This document shows, in pieces, positions 53,268 through 64,000 of a stretch of DNA of 64,000 bases. The translations under genes were made by a program, and so were the position numbers. The notes beneath the pieces were generated by a model, which saw only the letters and a list, made by a program, of their open reading frames with translations, did no database searches and was not told the DNA's origin. Source of the stretch: Rhodovulum imhoffii (GTDB taxonomy: Bacteria > Pseudomonadota > Alphaproteobacteria > Rhodobacterales > Rhodobacteraceae); NCBI RefSeq assembly GCF_003046545.1, contig NZ_QAAA01000007.1, forward strand, positions 1-64,000. Direction: 5' to 3'. How positions within the stretch are numbered: the stretch's first letter is position 1; every line of letters begins with the position of its first letter.

Positions 53268-54560
53268 TCACTCCCCGGGAACCAGCCCCGCGTTTTCGGT
53301 TGTCGGCCGCTTGCCGTCCATGATCCGGATCGCCATCCACGCGGACAGGCAAAACAGGATCGCCTCTGCCAGGAACACCACGCCGAAGGCCGGTGCGTCA
53401 CTCATCACGGTCCTCAGGGTATCGGCGGAGGCGGCCCCCAAAAGGCCCCCAAAACCGGCGGCAATCGCCTGCGCCGCCCCCCAAAGACCCATGCGCGTAC
53501 CCTCACGGGCCTCCCGGCCTTCGCCAGCCAGCGCCATCATCGCCCCGATAGCCGCCACCGCGAACATGCCGTTGAAGACCCCCATCGTCACGACCGCAGG
53601 TATCAGCGGCAGGTGCGGCGCATAGATCCCCAGCGCCGCAACCCCCAGCAGCGCCGCCGCCGACCCAAAGCACCCCGCCACAACCCAGGCCCGCAACGAC
53701 CCGATGCGCAGCCCGGTGGACCCGATCCCCACCACGATCATGCCAAGGAAAACGCCCCCGTTCTGCGCCCCGGACAGCGAGGTGGATTGCCCCGGCGTGA
53801 ACCCGAACACCAGCCCGGAATAGGGTTCGAGGATCAGTTCCTGCATGAAATAGGCGGACATGGAAAGAAACACGAACAGGGTGAAGTTACGCGCCTTTCG
53901 TTCCCCCCAAACCTCCTTCAGCCCGTCCCGGAAGGGCATCTCATCGGGTTCACGGCGGACGATCACGCGACGTTCGATCCCCCATACCGCCAGAGAGGTC
54001 AGGATCACCGCGCCGATCGTGACGGTTGCGACAATCTCCATCAGCAACCGGGGCGAATACGGATCCAGGAACATCCCGACAGTCCCCGCGGTAACGGCAA
54101 TACCCGCGATCATCATCAGCCAGGTTATGGTGGCCGCCGCCCCCCGGCGCTCCGGTGCGGTGGCTGTCGCCAGAAGCGCCAGAAGCGAAGTCCCCGACGC
54201 CCCGACCCCAAGCCCGATCAGCGTATAGGCCAGAACCGACAGGAACAGGCCCGGCCAGAAGTGATCGGCCATCACCAGCACGCCGGATGCCGCTGCGAAC
54301 CCGCCCAGAGCCAGAACGGCCATGCCCCCGACGATGAACCGCGTCCGCCGCCCGCCGGTATCCGACAGAAACCCCCAGCTTGGGCGCGAAATCTGGATAC
54401 CGTAATGCAGTGCCACCAGCATCCCCGGCAGAACAGCGGGCAGGGCCAGTTCCACCACCATCAGGCGGTTCAGCGTCGAGGTCGTAAGCACCACGATCGC
54501 GCCCAAGCACATCTGCACCAGGCCGAGACGAACGATCTGGAGCCAGTTCAGCGTCATCAC
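53268..54560 (-). CDS. PucC/Bch2-family MFS protein of the photosynthesis cluster
   Basis: 430 residues, about 12 membrane helices. Members of this BCD family (PucC, LhaA, 'Bch2') help insert or deliver bacteriochlorophyll into light-harvesting complexes. Typical motifs are RLMVVELALPAVLPGMLVAL, HYGIQISRPSWGFLSDTGGRR and LIGLGVGASGTSLLALLATA. Position between bchG and bchP is standard in Rhodobacterales. It overlaps bchG and touches bchP. Confidence 0.9.
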   Translation of the reverse strand: MMTLNWLQIVRLGLVQMCLGAIVVLTTSTLNRLMVVELALPAVLPGMLVALHYGIQISRPSWGFLSDTGGRRTRFIVGGMAVLALGGFAAASGVLVMADHFWPGLFLSVLAYTLIGLGVGASGTSLLALLATATAPERRGAAATITWLMMIAGIAVTAGTVGMFLDPYSPRLLMEIVATVTIGAVILTSLAVWGIERRVIVRREPDEMPFRDGLKEVWGERKARNFTLFVFLSMSAYFMQELILEPYSGLVFGFTPGQSTSLSGAQNGGVFLGMIVVGIGSTGLRIGSLRAWVVAGCFGSAAALLGVAALGIYAPHLPLIPAVVTMGVFNGMFAVAAIGAMMALAGEGREAREGTRMGLWGAAQAIAAGFGGLLGAASADTLRTVMSDAPAFGVVFLAEAILFCLSAWMAIRIMDGKRPTTENAGLVPGE

Positions 54561-55468
54561 GCCCCCCCGAGAGAGCGAATCGCAAAGGCCGAAATCATCA
54601 TGCCGGTCACGTAAAGACCCACACCCACGCCGTTATACCAGGGGGCCTTCCCCTTCGGGTCCCGCATCATCACCGACATGGCCCAGAACTGCACCACAAG
54701 CACGGCGCTCACACCGGCGGCATGCCACGGGCGGTCCCACAACGTCAGAAGGCCGATCACCACCACTTGCGGCACCGCCATCACGACGCTGGCAACCCAG
54801 GCGGCCTTTTCCGGCCCCAGCGTCACCGGCAGGGAGTTCACGCCCATCTGCCTGTCGCCTTCGAGAGCCTTGAAATCGTTCAGCGTCATGATTCCGTGCG
54901 CACCGATGCCGTAAAGCAGCGCGACGATCACCACATGCCCCGACGGTGCCCCGGCGGACAGAACCGCCGCGCCGGTAAACCATGGCAGAGTCTCGTAAGA
55001 CAGCCCCACAAGGCCGGGCCCCCACCAGCCGGATTTCTTCAGCCGCACGGGTTCGGCGGAATAGGCCCAGGCCGCCAGCACGCCCAGCACGGTCGCCCCG
55101 AACCCCCACGGGCCAAGCTGCCAGCCGATCACCAGCGCCAGCAAGGACATGGTCAACGCAATATAAAGCCCCCAGCGCCCCGGAATCCGGCCCGACGGGA
55201 TCGGGCGGTAAGGTTCGTTTATGGCGTCTACGTGGCGGTCGCACCAGTCGTTGGCCGCCTGGCTCATGCCGCACACGACCGGCCCGGCCAGGAAAACCCC
55301 CAGCGCCACCAGCCCCGGACGAGACAGAGGCGACACACCAGACGATACCGTGCCACACAGATACGCCCACATCGGCGGAAACCACGTGATGGGCTTGATC
55401 AGCGTCAACATCGCGGCGGGTTCCGGCCACTGCCGGGCGGAGGCGTTGGAAAGATCGGTCATATGCAC
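54557..55468 (-). CDS. bchG: Bacteriochlorophyll synthase BchG
   Basis: 303 residues, about eight membrane helices. The UbiA-type prenyltransferase motif is NDWCDRHVDAINEPYRPIPS (D-R-x-x-D plus the EP-R-PI segment that defines chlorophyll synthases), with the second motif LNDFKALEGDRQMGVNSLPV. It esterifies bacteriochlorophyllide with geranylgeranyl diphosphate in the membrane. The 3' end overlaps the pucC-like gene by four bases. Confidence 0.95.
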   Translation of the reverse strand: MHMTDLSNASARQWPEPAAMLTLIKPITWFPPMWAYLCGTVSSGVSPLSRPGLVALGVFLAGPVVCGMSQAANDWCDRHVDAINEPYRPIPSGRIPGRWGLYIALTMSLLALVIGWQLGPWGFGATVLGVLAAWAYSAEPVRLKKSGWWGPGLVGLSYETLPWFTGAAVLSAGAPSGHVVIVALLYGIGAHGIMTLNDFKALEGDRQMGVNSLPVTLGPEKAAWVASVVMAVPQVVVIGLLTLWDRPWHAAGVSAVLVVQFWAMSVMMRDPKGKAPWYNGVGVGLYVTGMMISAFAIRSLGGA

Positions 55469-55504
55469 GTTTGCCCGCGGGGCATGGTCCTGTTCTGCGC
55501 GGCG

Positions 55505-56932
55505 TCAGTCCGCCGCGGCGTTTCTGTTCAGAAGCCCGTATTTACGCAGCTTCACGTAAAGGCTCTGGCGCGAAAGCCCAAGCATCTCGGCCGCAGCGAC
55601 ACGGTTGTTGCGCGTCAGTTCCACCGCCGTTTCGATGCACATCTTTTCCACCACATCCGTGGTTTCGGCCACAATGTCCTTTAATGACGCGGTCCCGACC
55701 AGTTCCATCACGCTGCGCACCGCATCGTCGGAAACGGCGACACCGGGCTTGCGGACGACTTCCATGCGGCTGGCATCCCGAATCACGAAGACCAGCGCGG
55801 GATGCGCGACGTCAGCCAGATGGGTCACCGAAATCTCAACCGAGACCTGCGCGCCGTAATCCCCGGCGAGTTTGGTCGCAAACATCCGCATCTGTCCGGA
55901 CCGAATGGCATTTTCCACCAGAACCCGCAGATCCACGCTGCCCCGGACCAGATAATCCGCCAGCGAATGCCCTTTGACCGAGGACATGTCCGGCGCATCG
56001 GCAAGCCCGAGGAAACTGTCGTTGGCCGAAAAAATGATGCCGTCCGTATCGGTGAACACGATGGCGTCAACCCCCGTGTGATACATCGCACCCAGCCCTT
56101 CGGTCAGATCGTCCGATACGCCGACGGCGGCGATGGCGGGTTCAACACGGCAGAGGATAAGCTGATCCCCCGCCGCGCGAAACGCCTTTGGCGTGACAAG
56201 AACGCGCAGTTCGCTGCGGCGCAGGTGCAGATCCAGCGGGCGCACGGTGTCGTCCCGGGCGCTGGCGGCAAGCTCTTGCAGGAATTCGCCCTGACGCCGG
56301 CCCTCGAACTCCTGCGCCAGAACCTGTCCCATCAGATCCTCGCGCGGCAGACCGATCAGGGCAGACGCCGCCGGGTTGACATCCACGACCCGCCCGGCCC
56401 CCACCGATATCAGCACGAAAGCCTCGGACGTGGCCTCCAGCAAAACCCTGTACCTTGTGTCGTATTCGCGCTGGACCTCGTAATCCCGCTCCAGCGCCAT
56501 CTGGGCCTCGATCAGCTGCATCTGCATCTCAGCGATCGGGCGCAAATCCCGCCCCATCATAAGAAGCACGGTTTCATCGGGTCCGATCAGGTGAAAGGTA
56601 TAGCGGATCGGAAATTCCCACTGCTCCTTGTCGCAATGGTTCAGTTCCACCACCGGCTTTTCCGCATCCCGCCCGTCCGCGAAAGCGGCCAGTTGCCGCT
56701 CCAGCTTGGGCTGGCTGTCAGAGGTCAGAAAATCGCGCAGGTTCTCCCCTTCCCAGGAGCTGAGATCGCCGAAACCCGGATGCGTCGGGTTGACCAGAAC
56801 CGACAGTACGCGCCCTTCCCTCGAAATCACGAGCGACAGGTCAGCCGCATGGGTAATGATATCCCCCAGCAGTTCCGGCGCGATCAGGGGAATCGCGCCG
56901 CTGGCAAGAAATCTGGACCCGCGGGAACTCAC
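55505..56932 (-). CDS. ppsR: Photosynthesis repressor PpsR/CrtJ
   Basis: 475 residues from a GTG at 56932, set by AAAGGAG seven bases upstream; the upstream ATG at 56983 would overlap ppaA. The domain order is N-terminal PAS, Q-linker (MQMQLIEAQMALERDYEVQR), two further PAS domains and a C-terminal Fis-type helix-turn-helix (NNRVAAAEMLGLSRQSLYVK, LRKYGLLNR). Two Cys at 261 and 432 (LILCRVEP, EKMCIETA) lie where the R. sphaeroides redox pair is. It represses bch, crt and puc genes aerobically at TGT-N12-ACA sites. Confidence 0.95.
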   Translation of the reverse strand: MSSRGSRFLASGAIPLIAPELLGDIITHAADLSLVISREGRVLSVLVNPTHPGFGDLSSWEGENLRDFLTSDSQPKLERQLAAFADGRDAEKPVVELNHCDKEQWEFPIRYTFHLIGPDETVLLMMGRDLRPIAEMQMQLIEAQMALERDYEVQREYDTRYRVLLEATSEAFVLISVGAGRVVDVNPAASALIGLPREDLMGQVLAQEFEGRRQGEFLQELAASARDDTVRPLDLHLRRSELRVLVTPKAFRAAGDQLILCRVEPAIAAVGVSDDLTEGLGAMYHTGVDAIVFTDTDGIIFSANDSFLGLADAPDMSSVKGHSLADYLVRGSVDLRVLVENAIRSGQMRMFATKLAGDYGAQVSVEISVTHLADVAHPALVFVIRDASRMEVVRKPGVAVSDDAVRSVMELVGTASLKDIVAETTDVVEKMCIETAVELTRNNRVAAAEMLGLSRQSLYVKLRKYGLLNRNAAAD

Positions 56933-56954
56933 CGCATCGCTCCTTTGGCAGCCG

Positions 56955-57749
56955 TCATCGCGCACTCTCTCGCTGTGTGGCATGCAGGGCGGCCTTCATC
57001 CCGCAAAGGCGCACCGCCTCACGCGGGTCCGAGGTGGCGAAATCCGCCCCCGTGACCGCCCGCGCATCCCTGACCTGTTCGAGGATCGGTCCGCCGATCA
57101 CGACCGGAACCGCCGCGGCACAGGCCCCGCGCAAACTGCGGACAAGGGCGCAAAGAACCGGCACGGGGGTCGCTCCCGACGCGGAAATCGCAACCATGTC
57201 GAAACGGCGCTGCCCGATCTTTTGCAAGATCTCTTCCTCATCTTGCCCCAGGCACAACGAAACGGACAGGCCAAGCCTGCGAAACTGGCTGGCCGCCGCG
57301 ATGCCGCCCAGAGTATGAAACTCATTAACGGGAACAACAATCAGAATGTTGGGGGCGTCAGGGGACACGGGGCCGTTTTCCGACCACAGCCGCCCCGCAT
57401 CGTGCAGCAGCGCCTGCAGACGTGCCGCCGCCAGGGTAACCTCGGCAAAGCCCAGATCATCCTGCGCCCAGCGATCGCCCAGAACCCGCGCGGCGGCGGG
57501 GGCGTACCCATCCATGACCGCTGCGGCCGAAACCCCGTGGCCACGCAAAACCTCCAGCGCCGGGGTCTTCAGGTTGCCGCCCGGCCGCAGAAGGGCCGCG
57601 CAAAACGCGGTGAGCAACTCTGCCTCAACCCTTTGTCCGGACAGATGCGTCTTGGACGCAAGCGCCGAAAGAACCTGCGATACGAGCGATTCCACCCCCC
57701 CCGGACGCGAGGGGGCTTCCCATTGTTCGGACGGTACCGTTTCGGCCAT
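56955..57749 (-). CDS. ppaA: PpaA/AerR cobalamin-binding antirepressor
   Basis: 264 residues starting MAETVPSEQW after GGGAGG. The C-terminal B12-binding (SCHIC-type) domain shows PNILIVVPVNEFHTLGGIAA with His145, the axial-ligand position of AerR, and AISASGATPVPVLCALVRSL. The protein senses light or redox through cobalamin and counteracts the repressor encoded 22 bases downstream. Its promoter lies in the divergent region with bchF and carries a TGT-N12-ACA site. Confidence 0.92.
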   Translation of the reverse strand: MAETVPSEQWEAPSRPGGVESLVSQVLSALASKTHLSGQRVEAELLTAFCAALLRPGGNLKTPALEVLRGHGVSAAAVMDGYAPAAARVLGDRWAQDDLGFAEVTLAAARLQALLHDAGRLWSENGPVSPDAPNILIVVPVNEFHTLGGIAAASQFRRLGLSVSLCLGQDEEEILQKIGQRRFDMVAISASGATPVPVLCALVRSLRGACAAAVPVVIGGPILEQVRDARAVTGADFATSDPREAVRLCGMKAALHATQRESAR

Positions 57750-57828
57750 GTTCAGCCTCCCAGAAGACCGACTCGTCCCCATGGACCTGAAGGCCCGCCC
57801 CCTGCGCCGCACACCGGGTGCGCCAAGA

Positions 57829-57846
57829 TGTCAGCAGGAGTTGACA
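57829..57846. promoter_or_regulatory. PpsR-type palindrome upstream of ppaA
   Basis: TGTCAGCAGGAGTTGACA fits the PpsR/CrtJ operator TGT-N12-ACA exactly. It is centred about 90 bases upstream of the ppaA start, suggesting autoregulation of the ppaA-ppsR unit. Confidence 0.8.
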
Positions 57847-57973
57847 CGGGTGGTCCCTTCACAAGCCCGGAATCATCCATAATACGGTTAACTCCAAATA
57901 AAAACGGGGATTTTTCCCCATCCGGCACGTCAAAACACAACGCCAGACGTGGAAGAGTGTAAACTCAAAAAGT

Positions 57974-57991
57974 GTAAATTACAATTGACAC
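57974..57991. promoter_or_regulatory. PpsR-type palindrome overlapping the bchF promoter
   Basis: TGTAAATTACAATTGACA fits TGT-N12-ACA exactly. Its right part forms a TTGACA -35-like box (57986-57991) about 60 bases before the bchF start, so repressor binding would block the bch promoter. The two boxes are 145 bases apart, suited to cooperative or looped binding. Confidence 0.85.
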
Positions 57992-58047
57992 TTTCCGGAA
58001 AGCGGGCTTAGGTTGAGGCTTGCCACCGCCTGTCAGGGAGTCGGAGG

Positions 58048-61343
<3,296 letters not shown>

Positions 61344-61354
<11 letters not shown>

Positions 61355-64000
61355 CAGCCACATTCCCGGCTACCGAGTCGTCATTGTCACGCTGGATTCC
61401 CACTCCGCGGGGCCGGCCGCGCGGGTAACGGAACGCCTGTCCAGTGATTTTCCGGGTCTCAAGGTCTCGGTCCACGCAGCGGCGACCTGGGCGGAAAACC
61501 CGGAGGCGCTTGCCAGGGCCAAGGACGATGTCCTGCACGGGGATATCATCCTTGTGAACCTGCTGTTCATCGAGGAACACATCACCGCCATCCTGCCCGA
61601 ACTTCAGGCCCGGCGCGACCACTGCGACGCGATGATCGGCATTATCGCCGACAGCCAGATCGTCAGGCTGACGAAAATGGGCGATCTGGACATGACCAAG
61701 CCCGCCTCCGGCCCAATGAAGCTTCTCAAGAAGCTGCGCGGGTCGAAAGACGGCAGCAACGGCGCGCCTGCCGCGGGGGCGGGGGAAAAGCAGATGGCGA
61801 TGCTGCGCCGCCTGCCGAAGATGCTCAAATACGTACCCGGCAAGGCACAGGATCTGCGCGCATGGTTTCTGACCATGCAGTACTGGCTGGGTGGCTCCGA
61901 CGACAACGTAGAGCAGATGGTCCGCTTTCTGCTGTCGCGTTATGCCCATGAAAAGGCATGGCGCGGGGCCCATTCCGAGGCGCCGATCGACTACCCCGAG
62001 GTGGGGCTCTACCACCCTGACATCGAACACCGCATTACCACGGATCCGGCCCGGCTGCCGGCGCCTGGGGCACCGGTCGCCACCGTCGGTCTGCTGCTGA
62101 TGCGCAGCTATATTCTCGCCTCGGACACGGCTCATTACGACGCCGTCATCCGTGCGCTGGAGGGGCGCAATATCCGGGTCGTCGCTGCATTTGCCGGAGG
62201 GCTGGACGCCCGCCCGGCCGTGGACGCCTATTTCAAAACCGAAGACGGCGTACAGATTGACACGCTGGTCTCGTTGACCGGCTTCAGCCTGATCGGCGGC
62301 CCGGCCTACAACGACAGCGACGCCGCGGTAGCGGTTTTACAGGGGCTGGATGTCCCCTACGTGGCCGCGCACCCGCTGGAGTTCCAGACGCTTGGCCAGT
62401 GGAGCGCCAGTTCCGGCGGGCTTGGCCCGGTCGAGACCACGATGCTGATTGCCCTGCCCGAGCTGGATGGCGCCACCACACCCACCGTTTTCGGCGGCCG
62501 CCACGGCCCCGAGGGCTGTCAGGGCTGCCCCCGCTCCTGCCAGTGCAGCAGCGAAACCAAAGCGATGGCCGCCTGTACCGAACGGGTGGAAACCCTTGCC
62601 ACGCGGGTGGCGAAACTGGCACGGCTGCGCATTTCGGAAGTGACAGAGCGCAAGGTTGCCATCATCCTGTTCGGCTTTCCGCCCAATGCCGGCGCGATCG
62701 GCACCGCAGCCTATCTGTCCGTGTTCGAAAGCCTTTTCAACACGCTCCACCGCATGAAGGACGAGGGTTATGACATCGAGCCCCCCGCCACGGTCGACGA
62801 CCTGCGCCAGGCGGTCATGGACGGCAATGCCAGAACGTTCGGACAGGAAGCCAACGTCGCCGCCCATGTGCCCGCTGACGACATCGTGCGCGGCACCCCT
62901 TGGCTGAGCGAGATCGAAACAAGCTGGGGCCCCGCCCCCGGCCGCATCCAATCCGACGGCACCGGCGTGTTCGTTCTGGGCGCACAGTTTGGCAATGTGT
63001 TCGTGGGGGTCCAGCCGACCTTCGGCTACGAAGGCGACCCGATGCGCCTTCTGTTCGAAAAAGGCTTTGCCCCGACGCACGCCTTCAGCACCTTCTATCT
63101 GTGGCTGAAGAATCACTTCAAGGCCGATGTCCTTCTGCATTACGGGATGCACGGCGCGCTGGAATTCATGCCTGGCAAGCAGGCCGGGATGGGGGCGCGG
63201 GACTGGCCCGACCGGCTGATCGGCGACATGCCGAACGTTTATCTTTACGCCTCCAACAACCCGTCGGAGGCAACGCTGGCAAAGCGCCGCTCCAATGCGG
63301 TGACGATCACGCATCTGACACCGCCGCTCGCGGCCTCCGGGCTCTACAAGGGGCTTCAGGAACTCAAGGACAGTCTCACCCGCTGGCGCCAGACGGAGCC
63401 GGGCTGCCCCACCCGCGACGACCTGGAAGACCTCATCGCCGTGCAGGCCGATGCCGTCGACATGGGCGGCACCCCGCCCGAAGATTTGTGGCTGAAGCTT
63501 CTTGAAACCGAGGACGCGCTGATCCCGGACGGGTTGCACGTGGTGGGCCGCCCGGTCACCACCGAAGAGCGGGCAGAGCATCTGCGCGTAATGTGCGACG
63601 TCGATGACGACACCCGAGAGCGGGTGGACTACTGGCTGCAACAGGAGACTGAGCTTCCGGCCCTGATGCGCGCCCTTGGCGGTCGCTATATCGCACCTGT
63701 CCCCGGCGGCGACCTGATCCGTTCGGCGGATGTGTTGCCCACGGGGCGCAATATCCACGCCTTCGATCCGTTTCGCATGCCGACACAGTTCGCCCTGCAG
63801 GACGGGGCGAAACAGGCACAGAAGCTGCTGGACACCCACGCCGAACTGCCGCACACGGTCGCGTTGGTCCTGTGGGGGTCGGACAACATCAAGTCAGACG
63901 GCGGGCCAATCGCGCAGGCGCTGGCGCTGATGGGGGCGAAGCCGCGCTTTGACGGATATGGGCGCCTGTCCGGAGCCGACCTGATCCCGCTGGCGGAGTT
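61344..64000 (+). CDS. bchH: Magnesium chelatase large subunit BchH (3' end outside window)
   Basis: 885 residues are visible of a protein usually near 1,190; the frame is open to the edge. It begins [20 protein letters not shown] and shows BchH/ChlH features: [20 protein letters not shown], the conserved [15 protein letters not shown] loop, [20 protein letters not shown], and [18 protein letters not shown] followed by [13 protein letters not shown]. It binds protoporphyrin IX and inserts Mg with BchI and BchD, whose genes are not in the window. The start is the ATG at 61344, within bchB's last codons. Confidence 0.95.

Noticed and set aside
56933-56983. ATG at 56983 as the ppsR start
   Set aside because: It overlaps ppaA by 29 bases and adds residues foreign to PpsR, whereas the GTG at 56932 has a well-placed AAAGGAG.
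57958-57975. A third TGT half-site (57958-57960) as an additional PpsR box
   Set aside because: Twelve bases on, the sequence is GTG, not ACA, so it does not complete the palindrome.
62337-63854. 505-codon minus-strand frame at the right end
   Set aside because: Antisense shadow of bchH, whose own frame is open to the window edge with conserved motifs throughout.

Overview
The window is a piece of a high-GC alphaproteobacterial chromosome. It fits a Rhodobacteraceae (roseobacter-type) aerobic anoxygenic phototroph. The strongest evidence is the right end, which holds half of a photosynthesis gene cluster in the usual Rhodobacterales order: idi-bchP-pucC-like-bchG-ppsR-ppaA on the minus strand, facing bchF-bchN-bchB-bchH on the plus strand. 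OxyR/KatG, a TRAP transporter, a Rhodobacteraceae-like flagellin and overlapping start/stop codons throughout agree with this.

Layout. 1-2.4 kb is a graveyard of mobile DNA: an IS6-type transposase running off the left edge, a truncated IS630-type orfA, remnants that look like a phage head module (small genes plus an acidic scaffold-like protein), and an IS256-type element that cuts the scaffold gene and is itself truncated. 2.4-16 kb is housekeeping and accessory: MarR regulator and thiolase, an orphan hybrid histidine kinase, yaaA, recQ, a YggT protein, a thioesterase, a UMF1-type permease, mepA, a DEAD-box helicase and a solitary flagellin.

16.2-32.5 kb is a sugar-acid catabolic island. 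On the minus strand an IclR regulator leads an aldo-keto reductase and a lactonase. Divergently, a sugar ABC transporter is followed by two different enolase-superfamily proteins, a RhaM-type mutarotase, an RraA-like protein, a two-gene (split) UxaA-family enzyme, an SDR, an FAH-family hydrolase and a complete TRAP transporter. Together these supply every step of a non-phosphorylative L-fucose/L-rhamnose-type route: mutarotase, sugar dehydrogenase, lactonase, dehydratase, 2-keto-3-deoxy acid dehydrogenase, 2,4-diketo hydrolase giving pyruvate and lactate. There is also a surplus of enzymes (second enolase-type protein with K-x-H instead of K-x-K, split UxaA, RraA) that the known route does not need. 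The actual substrates are inferred.

32.7-51.5 kb is mixed: a CoA transferase, divergent oxyR/katG, transporters, a DUF411 protein, serB, an SLC13-type carrier, a capsule-type glycosyltransferase-like protein, asd with a strong terminator, a DUF4139 protein, a minus-strand beta-carbonic anhydrase/SbtA-like bicarbonate carrier/PII-like trio, a frameshifted small gene, a leucyl aminopeptidase, an NlpC/P60 protein and a NUDIX hydrolase.

51.5-64 kb is the photosynthesis cluster. idi and bchP/bchG supply and attach the isoprenoid tail of bacteriochlorophyll; bchF, bchN, bchB and bchH act on the tetrapyrrole. ppsR (redox/light repressor) and ppaA (cobalamin-type antirepressor) lie beside a divergent control region with two TGT-N12-ACA palindromes. 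bchH runs off the right edge. I see no tRNA, rRNA or CRISPR array. Start codons were reassigned where Shine-Dalgarno position and gene overlap argued for it (bchN TTG, ppsR GTG, carbonic anhydrase internal ATG).
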